From Neoroseomonas lacus (lineage in GTDB: Bacteria > Pseudomonadota > Alphaproteobacteria > Acetobacterales > Acetobacteraceae): a stretch of 64,000 nt of DNA. The stretch is taken from the NCBI RefSeq assembly GCF_014644535.1, contig NZ_BMKW01000010.1, positions 29,664-93,663 of the forward strand. Direction: 5' to 3'. The notes under the pieces are model-generated. The model searched no databases. It was not told the DNA's origin and saw only the letters and a program-made list of their open reading frames with translations. A program made the position numbers and the translations under genes. Shown here piece by piece: positions 54,102-63,588 of this stretch (its first letter is position 1; each line of letters begins with the position of its first letter).

Positions 54102-54968
54102 TCAGATGATTCCATCCGGACGCGGTCTGCCCTGGGCCGCCGCCGGACCGCCCCGGCGCGCCATCAGCCGGCTTGCCGGCCTTTCGCTGACATAGGCGAT
54201 GTCGGCGAAGCCCCGCAGCCTTGCTTCCACACTCTCGAAGGCGGCGCGCTGGCTGCCGGTCAGCGGCGCCTGCGGCGTGTTCTGCCGATGCGCGAGATAC
54301 CGCGCCAAGGTTCCCGCCCCGCGCCGATGCGCTGCGGCGACCATGGCACCCTCGGTCAGCGTGAGGCTCGACCCGTCCATCAGGGTGATGTTCTCGCCGA
54401 CCGCGGCCAGCGAGCCGCCGCGGTCGAGGATCGTCTCCTGGCGCGCCAGGAACGCCGTCATCGCCGCCTCTTGCGCGGCGGGGTTGGCGAGGAAGCTCTC
54501 CTCATCGGTGACGCCCTGGCGCGCAGCGGCGGCGGTCCAGCCGCCATCCGCGTCCATCCAGCCGATGTCGCGCAACGCCATCGGCACGAACTGGTACCGC
54601 CCCAGCGCGCCGGAGGATGGGTTGCGCAGCCCATAGCCATCCTGCGCGTGTTCGGCGCTGCGCTCGGCCTGGGCGATGCGCTCCCGGAAATCCGCATTGG
54701 CCTGGGACGACCATGCGGTTGGACCGGCATGGGCGGAGGCCGGCCTCGGCTCTACCACGCGGGCGATGACCGGCGTGGCAGTGGGCGCCGGGCCGCGCGC
54801 GACGGCCGGCTGCACCGTGGCCGGTACGCTGCGCGCCGGGCTGGGCGTGGCGGCCGGCGTTGCGCGCGCGAGCGCCGGCTTGAAGTCGCGATGCTTCGGT
54901 GCCCGCGCGCGCTCGGCGGCCGGCGTGGTCGGTGCTGCGGCCTGGCGGGTGACGGGGCGGTTCGGCAT
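54102..54968 (-). CDS. Lysozyme-like domain protein
   Basis: This protein of about 288 aa begins with about 90 residues of Pro/Ala/Thr-rich low-complexity sequence. A domain from about residue 92 then has ERIAQAERSAEHAQDGYGLR, SSGALGRYQFVPMALRDIGW with a Gln-Phe motif seen in transglycosylase-type enzymes, and NPAAQEAAMTAFLARQE. This suggests a peptidoglycan-cleaving or phage-derived muramidase fold, but the catalytic Glu is not certain. A GTG three codons upstream (54977) is an alternative start. No signal peptide is visible. Confidence 0.6.
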   Translation of the reverse strand: MPNRPVTRQAAAPTTPAAERARAPKHRDFKPALARATPAATPSPARSVPATVQPAVARGPAPTATPVIARVVEPRPASAHAGPTAWSSQANADFRERIAQAERSAEHAQDGYGLRNPSSGALGRYQFVPMALRDIGWMDADGGWTAAAARQGVTDEESFLANPAAQEAAMTAFLARQETILDRGGSLAAVGENITLMDGSSLTLTEGAMVAAAHRRGAGTLARYLAHRQNTPQAPLTGSQRAAFESVEARLRGFADIAYVSERPASRLMARRGGPAAAQGRPRPDGII

Positions 54969-55027
54969 GACCGGCACATTCTGCCGGTGAAAGCGTCAAT
55001 GAGAGGTGAGCGCCCGCCTGGCCCCGC

Positions 55028-55798
55028 TCAGGACCGCGCCGGCGTCTCGTCTTCCTCGGAGGGTCCGTCGTCAAGCCACACCAGACGCACGCCGCGGTCG
55101 GCGAGCCGCGCCACGCCATCGACCACGCCCGGTCCGCTCGGCCGTTCGGGGTGGTTGGTGTGGGCAATCACCACGTCGCCATCGCGCGCGGCCGCGATGC
55201 GGGTGGCGACCCGCGCGGCGGGCAGCGACGCACCGTCATCGCCATTGAGGGAGAAGCCGGCGACGCGAAAACCCATGGCGCGGATCGCCGCCAGCGCGGC
55301 CGGGCTGTAGAGCGCCGTCGCCCCCCGGAACCAGGCGGGGGATGGAGCGCCGATGGCGCGAAGGGCGTCGGCGCCACCGGCGACCTCGGCCTGCACCGCC
55401 TCGATCGTGCCGGCAACCGGGATGCCGTAGATCCGCCCGCCGCCGAGCACCGCCGGGACATGGCGCGCGCCGTGATTCTGCAGGGCAAACAGGTCGGACC
55501 GCTCGCGCAGCAGGGTGACGATGTCAGGGTTGGCGTGCAGCCAACGCGCGGTGACGAAGACGGTTGCCGGCAGGCCGAGGCGGATCAGCCCGCCCAGCAC
55601 GCGCAGGTCGGCGCGACCTGAACAGGCATCGAGCGTGAGAGCGACGCGAGCCGGCCCGCCGGGGCTGGGGGTGAGGCGCAGGCGGGGCATCAGCAGCGCT
55701 TCCGCCCGTGCCGGGCCGGCCGCGAAGCAGGCGGGTGCCACGGCCGCGGCGAGGAGGACGCCGCGCCGGCCGAGGGCGGGCGGGCAGCACTGGCACAT
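55028..55798 (-). CDS. Polysaccharide deacetylase family protein
   Basis: This 256-aa protein has an Arg-Arg signal peptide (GRRGVLLAAAVAPACFAAGP) followed by a NodB-like domain. VALTLDACSGRADLRVL carries the Asp, LQNHGARHVPAVLG the metal His pair, AWFRGATALYSPAAL the Arg and VVIAHTNHPER the C-terminal His. It probably deacetylates a cell-wall or surface glycan in the periplasm. Divergent from the GNAT gene across 55 bases. Confidence 0.82.
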   Translation of the reverse strand: MCQCCPPALGRRGVLLAAAVAPACFAAGPARAEALLMPRLRLTPSPGGPARVALTLDACSGRADLRVLGGLIRLGLPATVFVTARWLHANPDIVTLLRERSDLFALQNHGARHVPAVLGGGRIYGIPVAGTIEAVQAEVAGGADALRAIGAPSPAWFRGATALYSPAALAAIRAMGFRVAGFSLNGDDGASLPAARVATRIAAARDGDVVIAHTNHPERPSGPGVVDGVARLADRGVRLVWLDDGPSEEDETPARS

Positions 55799-55853
55799 GG
55801 GTGCCTCCGGATGGGCAGGGCGGCGGGCGTAGCACCGGCCCCGGAGTTGGTCG

Positions 55854-56300
55854 ATGATCCATCGCATGGACACGGATGACTGGCCCGCCGGCGCCGCCCT
55901 GACCTTGGCCGAGGTGCCCGCCCCCGGCTTCCGGGCCGAGATGGCGGGCCATATCCACGCCTTCCATGGGCGAACGGTGCCCTTCGAGGCGCGGCGCTTC
56001 GACGTCGCGTTGCGCGATGCGCGGGGGCGACTGCTCGCCGGGGTGGCCGGGGTGATGAGTTGGGGTTGGCTCTTCATCGAGGCCGCCTGGGTCGACGAGG
56101 CGCTGCGCGGCCAGGGTGCGGGGCGGCGGCTGATGGCGCGCGCGGAGGGGCATGCGCGGGCGCAGGGGTGCCACGCCGCCTGGCTGGACACCTTCCAGGC
56201 GGAGGGGTTCTACCGGGCGCTCGGCTATGAGCCGTTCGGCGTGCTGGAGGATTACCCGGCGGGGCAGCGGCGGGTCTTCATGCGCAAGCGGCTCGCGTAA
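55854..56300 (+). CDS. GNAT-family N-acetyltransferase
   Basis: This 148-aa protein has the acetyl-CoA pyrophosphate loop in WVDEALRGQGAGRRLMARAE, followed by CHAAWLDTFQAEGFYRALGY, a typical last part of the GNAT fold. It is cytoplasmic with an unknown acceptor. Its end lies 3 bases from the convergent methyltransferase gene. Confidence 0.88.
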   Translation: MIHRMDTDDWPAGAALTLAEVPAPGFRAEMAGHIHAFHGRTVPFEARRFDVALRDARGRLLAGVAGVMSWGWLFIEAAWVDEALRGQGAGRRLMARAEGHARAQGCHAAWLDTFQAEGFYRALGYEPFGVLEDYPAGQRRVFMRKRLA

Positions 56301-56303
56301 GCC

Positions 56304-56765
56304 CTAGATCCAGCGCCGCACCCGGCCGCGATAGGCTGCGTAGGCCGCGCCGAAGCGGGTGGCGAGGTAGGCTTCCTCCTTCGCCACCACCAGCCGGTCG
56401 AGCAGGAAATGGCCCGCCACCAGCGACACCCAGCCCCACAGGTCGCCCCAGCGCAGCGCGAAGCCCAGCATCGCGAGCAGGAAGCCGAGATAGATCGGGT
56501 TGCGGCTGAAACGGTACGGCCCGGCCTCGACCATGGTCGTGTCGGGCTTGTCGGGGCGCGGGTCGTTTCCGGCGCGCACCATGACCAGCAGCGCCCAGCC
56601 GATCAGCGCCAGGGCGACGAACAGCAGCAGGGCGCCGGCCTCGGGCAGCGGCGGGCCGAGCGGGACCGGCAGCAGGCGATGCAGCACCCAGGCGCCGGCC
56701 AGCAACAGCCCGACCATCAGCGGCGGCGGCAGGCGCACGCCGGGGCCTTCGTCGGGCGCAGTCAT
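56304..56765 (-). CDS. ICMT/PEMT-type membrane methyltransferase
   Basis: This 153-aa membrane protein has about four hydrophobic segments (LMVGLLLAGAWVLHRLLPV, LLFVALALIGWALLVMVRAG, GFLLAMLGFALRWGDLWGWV, LVAGHFLLDRLVVAKEE). The motif PYRFSRNPIYLGFLLAM is typical of isoprenylcysteine-carboxyl-methyltransferase-like proteins, and EEAYLATRFGAAYAAYRGRV is the usual end. It probably methylates a lipid or small molecule using SAM. ATG 56765 lies 5 bases after the ygfZ stop. Confidence 0.85.
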   Translation of the reverse strand: MTAPDEGPGVRLPPPLMVGLLLAGAWVLHRLLPVPLGPPLPEAGALLLFVALALIGWALLVMVRAGNDPRPDKPDTTMVEAGPYRFSRNPIYLGFLLAMLGFALRWGDLWGWVSLVAGHFLLDRLVVAKEEAYLATRFGAAYAAYRGRVRRWI

Positions 56766-56769
56766 CGGC

Positions 56770-57594
56770 TCAGGCGTCCTCGCGCGCGGGCAGGCGCATC
56801 CAGCCGGGGATGCGCGGGGTGACCAGCGCCTCGCCAGCGCGGAAGGGCGCGCGGTCCAGCGCATCGAGGCGCAGCAATGCCAGCCCCTGCCCGTCCCGGC
56901 CCGAGCGCATCTCGCCCACCGTCGCACCCGCGGCATCGGTCAGCGCGGCGCCATGGGCGGGCATCTCGCCCTCGACATCCACCGGCACCAGCCGCCGCTT
57001 CAGCAGCCCGCGATAGCGCGTCCGCGCCGTCAGCTCCTGGCCCATGTAGCAGCCCTTGGTCCAGGAAATGCCGGCCAGCTCGTCGAAGCCGCCTTCCAGC
57101 AGGATCGATTTCTCCGCCTCCAGGTCATGCGACCCGTCCGGCAGGCCGAGCGCGAGACGGTGGCGGTCGTAATCCTCGGCGCTCGCATCCGTGGGCAGCC
57201 CGGTTTGGTTCAGCACGCGCCAACCGGCCTCGGCCAAGCGCGGGTCAGGCACCGCGATGGCGGCCTCGGCTGGCGCCGCGCCCCAGGCGGCATGCACCGA
57301 CCATTCATCCGAGGCATCGCGCAGCGTCACCTTGGAGCGCAGCCGAAACCGCGACAGCCGCTGCACCATGGCCGGAACCTGGGCGCGCTCGGCATCCAGC
57401 AGCAGGACCTCGCCCGCCGGGATGACGAAGAAGTCCGCCAGCCACTTGCCTTGCGGCGTCAGCAGCGCGGCCCAGGCGGCGTGCCCCGGCGGGATGGCGG
57501 CCACGTCGTTGGAGACGAGGCCCTGAAGGAAGGCGATCCGGTCGGGGCCGGCCAGCTCCAACACGCCTCGGTCGGGAAGCAGGGCGATTGACAT
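56770..57594 (-). CDS. ygfZ: YgfZ/GcvT-like folate-binding Fe-S repair protein
   Basis: This 274-aa protein of the GcvT fold has the YgfZ signature WTKGCYMGQELTARTRYRG with the conserved Cys. The N-terminus is ALLPDRGVLELAGPDRIAFL. YgfZ helps make or repair Fe-S clusters in certain enzymes, using tetrahydrofolate. It forms a unit with the methyltransferase gene downstream and is divergent from the heptosyltransferase gene. Confidence 0.9.
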   Translation of the reverse strand: MSIALLPDRGVLELAGPDRIAFLQGLVSNDVAAIPPGHAAWAALLTPQGKWLADFFVIPAGEVLLLDAERAQVPAMVQRLSRFRLRSKVTLRDASDEWSVHAAWGAAPAEAAIAVPDPRLAEAGWRVLNQTGLPTDASAEDYDRHRLALGLPDGSHDLEAEKSILLEGGFDELAGISWTKGCYMGQELTARTRYRGLLKRRLVPVDVEGEMPAHGAALTDAAGATVGEMRSGRDGQGLALLRLDALDRAPFRAGEALVTPRIPGWMRLPAREDA

Positions 57595-57667
57595 GGATCA
57601 ACAGGTGAGGCGGATCGGGCCGCGCTGCAACCTCCCCCCCGCCGCGCAGGCATGGTAAGCGCCGCTC

Positions 57668-58594
57668 GTGCGCATACTGTTCATCACTTCGACCCGGATC
57701 GGCGATGCCGTGCTGTCCACCGGGGTCATCGACCATCTGATGCGGGCGCATCCCGATGCGCGCTTCACCATCGCGGTCGGCCGCGTCGCCGAGGGCGTGT
57801 TCTCGCGCATGCCGCAGCTCGACCGCCTGATCCCGATCGAGAAGAAGCGCTTCGGCCTGCATTGGCTCGGCCTGTGGGCGAGCGTGGCCTTCACGCGCTG
57901 GGACCTGGTGGTGGATCTGCGCGGCTCGGCGATCGCCTGGCTGCTGCTGGCGAAGCGTCGCGCGGTGATGCGCGGTGGCCGGCGGGCCGGGCATCGGCTG
58001 CTGCATATCGCGGCCACGCTCGGGCTGAGCCCGGCACCGCGCCCGGTCGCGTGGTTCGGGCCGGCGGAAGCAGCGCGGGCCGAGGCACTGTTGCCGGCCG
58101 GCGGGCCGGTGCTGGCCTTGGGTCCGACGGCGAATTGGGTGCGCAAGGTCTGGCCGGCGGATCGCTTTCTGACACTCGCAAGGCTGCTGACCGGGCCGGG
58201 CGGGGCGCTGGAAGGCGCGCGCATCGCGGTGCTGGGCGGGCCCGGCACACAGGAGCGCGAGATGGCCGCCGTGGTGCTGTCCGGCCTGCCGGGGGCGATC
58301 GACCTGGTGGGCGCGCTCGACCTGCCGGAGGCCGCGGCCGTGCTGGCACGCTGCGCGCTGTTCGTAGGCAATGATTCGGGGCTGATGCATCTCTCGGCCG
58401 CGACGGGGACGCCAACGGTCGGGCTGTTCGGGCCAACGCCGGCCGCGGAATACGCCCCGGTGGGCGCCTGCGCGCTCGCCGTGCTGGCCAAGGGGCCGCC
58501 GGGTGCGGCGCCGATGGGCGCGCTGCCGGCGACACGGGTGGCGGAACAGGCCGCGGCGCTGCTGGCGCGGGCGGACCGGGAGCAGGCGGCATGA
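57668..58594 (+). CDS. Glycosyltransferase family 9 (heptosyltransferase-like)
   Basis: This 308-aa GT-B enzyme starts at GTG 57668 with RILFITSTRIGDAVLSTGVI. It has DLVVDLRGSAIAWLL, ALGPTANWVRKVWPADRFL and the donor-binding FVGNDSGLMHLSAATGTPTV plus GLFGPT, typical of ADP-heptose:LPS transferases. It should add a core sugar at the inner membrane. The stop overlaps the next start (ATGA). Confidence 0.9.
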   Translation: MRILFITSTRIGDAVLSTGVIDHLMRAHPDARFTIAVGRVAEGVFSRMPQLDRLIPIEKKRFGLHWLGLWASVAFTRWDLVVDLRGSAIAWLLLAKRRAVMRGGRRAGHRLLHIAATLGLSPAPRPVAWFGPAEAARAEALLPAGGPVLALGPTANWVRKVWPADRFLTLARLLTGPGGALEGARIAVLGGPGTQEREMAAVVLSGLPGAIDLVGALDLPEAAAVLARCALFVGNDSGLMHLSAATGTPTVGLFGPTPAAEYAPVGACALAVLAKGPPGAAPMGALPATRVAEQAAALLARADREQAA

Positions 58595-59361
58595 GCGCGC
58601 CGCGTCTCTCCGCCCTGATCGTTGCGCGCAATGAGGAAACACGGCTGCCCGATTGCCTTGCCTCAGTCGCCTTCGCCGATGAAGTCGTGGTGGTGCTGGA
58701 CCGTAGCACCGATGAAAGTGCCGCCATCGCCGCCGTCGCCGGGGCGACGATCGTCGAAGGGTCATGGGAATTGGAGGGCGAACGCCGCAACGCCGGCCTC
58801 ACTGCCTGTACCGGCGACTGGATCCTGGAAGTCGATGCGGATGAGCGCGTGAACCCTGCGCTGGCGGCAGCGATCCGCACCACCATCGCGATCAGCACCC
58901 ATGCCTGGCATCAGGTGCCGGTCGACAACTACGTGGGCGACCGATTGATCCGGTTCGGCTGGGCGGGGTCCTTCGGGACCACCTCCGTCCCGCGCCTGTC
59001 GCGGCGCGGGGCCAAGCATTGGCGGGCGCAGAGGGTGCATCCGGGGCTCGACTGGACCGGGCAGGAAGGGCCGAAAATCACCGAGGGCGCGCTGGTGCAT
59101 CTGGTCGATCGCGACATCTCGGACATGCTGCGCCGGCTCGACAAATATTCCTCGGCCAAGGCGGCGGACCTGCTTGCCAGCGGCAATATCGGCACGCTGC
59201 GCGCCAATGTGCGGCGATTTTTCTCGCGCGGGTTCAAATCCTATGTTTCGCGCAAGGGCTATCGGGAAGGCGGCTGGGGCGTGTTGCTCGCGCTGTGCAC
59301 CGGGGCGTTTCCGCTGCTGTCCTATCTGAAGGCGGCACTCGAACCGGATCGCTACCGGTGA
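58591..59361 (+). CDS. LPS core-type glycosyltransferase family 2
   Basis: This 256-aa WaaE/KdtX-like GT2 has LSALIVARNEETRLPDCLAS, DEVVVVLDRSTDESAAIAAV and GDWILEVDADERVNPALAAA with the DxD. SAKAADLLASGNIGTLRANV and AFPLLSYLKAALEPDRYR at the end are characteristic of this family. It probably transfers a hexose to the inner core. The 3' end overlaps the next gene as GTGA. Confidence 0.9.
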   Translation: MSAPRLSALIVARNEETRLPDCLASVAFADEVVVVLDRSTDESAAIAAVAGATIVEGSWELEGERRNAGLTACTGDWILEVDADERVNPALAAAIRTTIAISTHAWHQVPVDNYVGDRLIRFGWAGSFGTTSVPRLSRRGAKHWRAQRVHPGLDWTGQEGPKITEGALVHLVDRDISDMLRRLDKYSSAKAADLLASGNIGTLRANVRRFFSRGFKSYVSRKGYREGGWGVLLALCTGAFPLLSYLKAALEPDRYR

Positions 59362-60380
59362 GGGTCGCGCAGGTGATCGCCGGCGCGCCGCATGGTGGGG
59401 CGGAGGCGTTCTACGAGCGGCTGTGCATCGCCTTGCATGCGGCGGGAACCGAGGTGCTGCCCATCATCCGCAGCGATGCGGCACGCGCCGCGCGGCTGCG
59501 CGCGGGCGGGCTGGCGCCGGTCGAACTCGGCTTCGGCGGGCTGTTCGACGTGGTGACCGGCGTGCGGCTGCACCGCGCGCTGACACGCTTCGCGCCGGCC
59601 GTCACGGTGGCCTGGATGAATCGCGCGGCGCGCTTCGCGCCGAAGGGAGACTGGACGCTGGTGGGGCGGCTCGGCGGCTATTACGACCTGAAGTACTACC
59701 GGCGCTGCGATCATCTGGTAGGCAATACCCGCGACATCGTCGGTTGGGTCATCGCCCAGGGCTGGCCGGCCAACCGCGTGCATTACCTGCCGAATTTCGC
59801 GGCCGACCTCGCCGGGGCGGCGCCGGCCGAACTGCCCGGCGCGACGCGGTTGCTCGCCATGGGGCGGCTGCATCGCAACAAGGGCTTCGACATCGCGCTG
59901 CGAGCGCTGGCGCTGCTGCCGGGCGCGCATCTGTCGATCGCCGGCGAAGGGCCGGAACGCGGCGCGCTGGAGACGCTGGCACGCGACCTTGGCGTGGCCG
60001 ATCGTGTCGGGTTCCTCGGCTGGCGGTCGGATATCGGCGCGCTGCTGGCGGCGTGCGACATCTTCGTCTGTTCATCGCGCCATGAGCCGCTGGGCAACAT
60101 CGTGCTCGAGGCTTGGTCGGCCGGTCGGCCGGTTGTCGCCGCCGCGGCCCAGGGGCCGAGCGAACTCATCACCGATGGGGAAACCGGCCTGCTGGTGCCG
60201 GTCGAGGATGCCGAGGCGCTGGCCGCCGGCATCGGCAGCCTGACCGACGACCCGCAGCGCGCCGCGCGCCTCGCCCAGCAGGGCCGCGCCGCCTATGAGC
60301 GCGACTTCACCGAAACCGCCGTGGTGGCGCGCTGGCGCGGCTTCCTGGTGGACGTCGCCCCCCGGCGAAAGGCAGCCTGA
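59358..60380 (+). CDS. Glycosyltransferase family 4
   Basis: This 340-aa GT-B enzyme starts at GTG 59358 (RVAQVIAGAPHGGAEAFYER). It has LLAMGRLHRNKGFDIALRAL, the segment DRVGFLGWRSDIGALLAACD and the donor site SSRHEPLGNIVLEAWSAGRP with the EX7E pattern. It is the third enzyme in this core-glycan set, coupled to the genes on either side (asnB starts 4 bases after its stop). Confidence 0.92.
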   Translation: MRVAQVIAGAPHGGAEAFYERLCIALHAAGTEVLPIIRSDAARAARLRAGGLAPVELGFGGLFDVVTGVRLHRALTRFAPAVTVAWMNRAARFAPKGDWTLVGRLGGYYDLKYYRRCDHLVGNTRDIVGWVIAQGWPANRVHYLPNFAADLAGAAPAELPGATRLLAMGRLHRNKGFDIALRALALLPGAHLSIAGEGPERGALETLARDLGVADRVGFLGWRSDIGALLAACDIFVCSSRHEPLGNIVLEAWSAGRPVVAAAAQGPSELITDGETGLLVPVEDAEALAAGIGSLTDDPQRAARLAQQGRAAYERDFTETAVVARWRGFLVDVAPRRKAA

Positions 60381-60384
60381 AACC

Positions 60385-62142
60385 ATGTGTGGCATCGCCG
60401 GCCTCGCGCTGAAATCCGGACAGACACCCTCGGCCACCGTGCTGGAGGCAATGACCAACGCGCTGGCGCATCGCGGCCCGGATGGGGCGGGGCATCATGT
60501 GCAGGGGCATGTCGCGCTGTCGCATACGCGCCTCGCCATCATCGACCTGGTGACCGGCGACCAGCCGCTGCATGCCGGGCCAGCCAGCCTGGTCGGCAAT
60601 GGCGAGGTCTATAATTACCGCGAATTGCGCATGGAGAATCAGCTCGCCTGCGCGACCGGGTCGGATTGCGAACCGCCACTGCATCTGTACCGCCGCGACG
60701 GTGCCGGCTTCGCCGAGACGCTGCGCGGCATGTATGCCATTGCCATCCATGACCGTGCCGCGCGGCATGTCGTGTTGGCGCGCGACCCCTTCGGCATCAA
60801 GCCGCTGTACATGGCCGAGACGCAGCAGGGCATCGCCTTCGCCTCCGAACCGCAGGCGCTGATTGCCGCTGGGCTGGTGGCGCCGTCACTGCGCGAGCCG
60901 GCGCTGCATGAGCTGCTGCAGCTGCAATTCACCACGGGCGCGGAGACGATCTTTCAGGGAATCACGCGGCTGCTGCCGGGCGAGACAGTGGTGATCGCCG
61001 ACGGCCGGATCGTCGAGCGCCGCCGCCGCGTCGCGCTGCCGGACGGCGGGCCGGAGGTCATCACCGAGGAAGCGGCGATCGCGCGGCTCGACGCGGCCTT
61101 CGAGCAATCCGTCGACCTGCATCAGCGGTCTGACGTGCCCTATGGGATGTTCCTCTCGGGCGGGACGGATTCGGCGGCCGTGCTGGCAATGATGGCGCGG
61201 TTGAACGACCGCCCGGTGCTCGCCTTCACCGCCGGCTTCGACGTTGCCGGCGCGGCCGATGAGCGCGAGGCCGCCGCGCATGCCGCCCAGGCCGCCGGGG
61301 CGCGGCATGTGACGCTGAACGTCTCCCGGCAGGAGGTGTTCCGCCACCTGCCCGAGATCGTCGCCTGCATGGACGACCCGGTGGCGGATTACGCCATCAT
61401 CCCGACCTGGTTTCTGGCGCGGCGCGCGGTGCAGGAGGTGAAGGTCGTGCTCTCCGGAGAGGGCGGCGACGAGATCTTCGGCGGCTATGGCCGGTATCGC
61501 TCGGCAATGCGGCCGTGGTGGATGGGCGGCAAGGCGATGCGCGCACATGGCGCCTTCGACCGGCTCGACGTGCTGCGCGCACCGCCGCGCTTCTGGCGCG
61601 ACGGCATCGAGGCCGCCGCGGCGGCGGCCGCAAGCCCGGGCCGGACGCGGCTTCAGGCCGCGCAGGCCCTCGATGTCGCGGATTGGCTGCCCAACGACCT
61701 GCTGACCAAGCTCGACCGCTGCCTGATGGCCCATGCGGTGGAAGGACGCACGCCGTTCCTCGACAGCGGCGTCGCGGCCGCGGCCTTCCGCCTGCCGGAT
61801 GCGATGAAGGTGCGCGACGGACAGGGCAAATGGGTGCTGCGGCAATGGCTCAAGCAGCATTTCCCGGCCAGCGAGCCGTTCCGCAAGAAGCAGGGCTTCA
61901 CCGTGCCGGTCGGCGCCTGGATCGCGGAGGCCGCCGACAAGCTCGCCCCGCTGGTCGCAGCGCAGCCAGGGGTGGCGGCGATCGCCGAGCCCGACCGCAT
62001 CCTGCCGCTGTTCCGCGCGGCCGCCGGTAAGCGCGAGGGCTTCGCCGCCTGGCACCTGCTGTTCCATGCGCTGTGGCACAAACGGCATGTCGAGGGTGTG
62101 ACCGCGCAGGGTGACGTGCTCGCCTTTCTGGCAGAACGCTGA
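60385..62142 (+). CDS. asnB: Asparagine synthetase B-type amidotransferase
   Basis: This 585-aa protein's N-terminal glutaminase begins with catalytic Cys2 (MCGIAGLALK), then AHRGPDGAGHH, LSHTRLAIIDL and GNGEVYNYRELR. The C-terminal synthetase has the ATP loop MFLSGGTDSAAVLAM and SGEGGDEIFGGYGRYR. Such enzymes make asparagine, but relatives next to glycosyltransferases amidate sugar carboxylates or take part in polysaccharide modification. Its place directly behind three glycosyltransferases favours the latter as a possibility. Confidence 0.9.
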   Translation: MCGIAGLALKSGQTPSATVLEAMTNALAHRGPDGAGHHVQGHVALSHTRLAIIDLVTGDQPLHAGPASLVGNGEVYNYRELRMENQLACATGSDCEPPLHLYRRDGAGFAETLRGMYAIAIHDRAARHVVLARDPFGIKPLYMAETQQGIAFASEPQALIAAGLVAPSLREPALHELLQLQFTTGAETIFQGITRLLPGETVVIADGRIVERRRRVALPDGGPEVITEEAAIARLDAAFEQSVDLHQRSDVPYGMFLSGGTDSAAVLAMMARLNDRPVLAFTAGFDVAGAADEREAAAHAAQAAGARHVTLNVSRQEVFRHLPEIVACMDDPVADYAIIPTWFLARRAVQEVKVVLSGEGGDEIFGGYGRYRSAMRPWWMGGKAMRAHGAFDRLDVLRAPPRFWRDGIEAAAAAAASPGRTRLQAAQALDVADWLPNDLLTKLDRCLMAHAVEGRTPFLDSGVAAAAFRLPDAMKVRDGQGKWVLRQWLKQHFPASEPFRKKQGFTVPVGAWIAEAADKLAPLVAAQPGVAAIAEPDRILPLFRAAAGKREGFAAWHLLFHALWHKRHVEGVTAQGDVLAFLAER

Positions 62143-62144
62143 GC

Positions 62145-63554
62145 ATGGCCAAGGACAAGACCAGCTTCGTCTGCCAGGCCTGCGGCGCCGCCTATCCGAA
62201 ATGGCAGGGCCGCTGCGATGCCTGCGGCGAATGGAACACCCTCGTTGAGGAAGCGCCCACGCCGCGCGGCCCCGGCCCGGCGGCCAAGGCGGGCGGCGGG
62301 CGGCGCGTGGAATTCGTTGGGCTCAAGGGGCATTCCGCGCCGCCGCCGCGCATCCCGACCGGCATCGCCGAACTTGACCGCGTGTTGGGTGGCGGGCTGG
62401 TCGCGGCGTCGGCGATCCTTGTCGGCGGCGATCCGGGCATCGGCAAGTCCACCATCCTGTTGCAGGCGGCCGCCCGCGTGGCCGCCGCCGGGCGGCGCGT
62501 GTTGTATGTATCGGGCGAGGAAGCGGTCGAGCAGGTGCGGCTGCGCGCCGCCCGGCTCGGCCTGACGGAAAGCCCGATGGGACTGGCCGCCGCGACCGCG
62601 CTGCGCGACATCGTCGCTAGTCTCGAACAGGAGACCGATGCCGCGCTGGTGGTGATCGATTCGATCCAGACGGTGTGGCTCGATGCGCTCGATTCCGCAC
62701 CGGGCACCGTGGCGCAGGTGCGCGCCTGCGCCGCCGAGCTGATCCGCCTGGCCAAGGCGCGCGGCTTCGCCATCGTGCTGGTCGGGCATGTGACGAAGGA
62801 AGGGACGCTGGCCGGGCCGCGCGTGCTGGAGCACATGGTCGACGCGACGCTGTATTTCGAAGGCGATCGCGGCCACCAGTTCCGCATCCTGCGCGCGGTG
62901 AAGAACCGCTTCGGCGCCACTGACGAGATCGGCGTCTTCGAGATGACCGGCACCGGGTTGATGGAGGTCGCCAATCCTTCCGCGCTGTTCCTCGCCGAAC
63001 GACGCGGCAATGTGGCGGGGTCGGCGGTGTTCGCGGGCATCGAGGGCACGCGGCCGGTGCTGGTGGAGATCCAGGCGCTGCTCTCGCCCAGCAATGCGGG
63101 CGGGTCGCCGCGACGGCAGGTGGTGGGCTGGGATTCAGGGCGGCTGTCGATGCTGATGGCGGTGCTGGAGTCGCGCTGCGGCATGTCGCTCGGGCAGAAC
63201 GACGTCTACCTGAACATCGCCGGCGGGTTGCGCATCGCCGAGCCCGCCGCCGACCTCGCCGTGGCCGCCGCGCTGGTCTCGGCCGCGACCGACCGGCCGA
63301 CCGACCCCGACCGCGTCTATTTCGGCGAGGTCGGGCTGTCGGGCGAGGTACGCCAGGTCTCGCAGGCCGAGGCGCGGCTGCGCGAGGCGGCCAAGCTGGG
63401 CTTCGGCCGGGCCACCCTGCCCCGTCGCGTCGCCCGTGGCGGCAAGGCGCAGGCACCGCCGGAGGGCATGGCGCTGGCCGAGATTGGGCATCTCGCGGAC
63501 CTCGTTGCGGTTTTCGCAGAGCAGACCGTCAAGCCGCGCAAGGCCGGCGGGTGA
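62145..63554 (+). CDS. radA: DNA repair protein RadA
   Basis: This 469-aa protein has an N-terminal C4 zinc finger (FVCQACGAAYPKWQGRCDAC), a RecA-like ATPase with Walker A GGDPGIGKSTILLQ, the RadA-specific VKNRFGATDEIG and a Lon-like C-terminal domain (LNIAGGLRIAEPAADLAVAA). It aids branch migration during recombinational repair. It starts 2 bases after the asnB stop and precedes cvpA, a common order. Confidence 0.96.
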   Translation: MAKDKTSFVCQACGAAYPKWQGRCDACGEWNTLVEEAPTPRGPGPAAKAGGGRRVEFVGLKGHSAPPPRIPTGIAELDRVLGGGLVAASAILVGGDPGIGKSTILLQAAARVAAAGRRVLYVSGEEAVEQVRLRAARLGLTESPMGLAAATALRDIVASLEQETDAALVVIDSIQTVWLDALDSAPGTVAQVRACAAELIRLAKARGFAIVLVGHVTKEGTLAGPRVLEHMVDATLYFEGDRGHQFRILRAVKNRFGATDEIGVFEMTGTGLMEVANPSALFLAERRGNVAGSAVFAGIEGTRPVLVEIQALLSPSNAGGSPRRQVVGWDSGRLSMLMAVLESRCGMSLGQNDVYLNIAGGLRIAEPAADLAVAAALVSAATDRPTDPDRVYFGEVGLSGEVRQVSQAEARLREAAKLGFGRATLPRRVARGGKAQAPPEGMALAEIGHLADLVAVFAEQTVKPRKAGG

Positions 63555-63588
63555 CGCGGCCATGACGCGCCGCTATAGGGGGGCGCCA

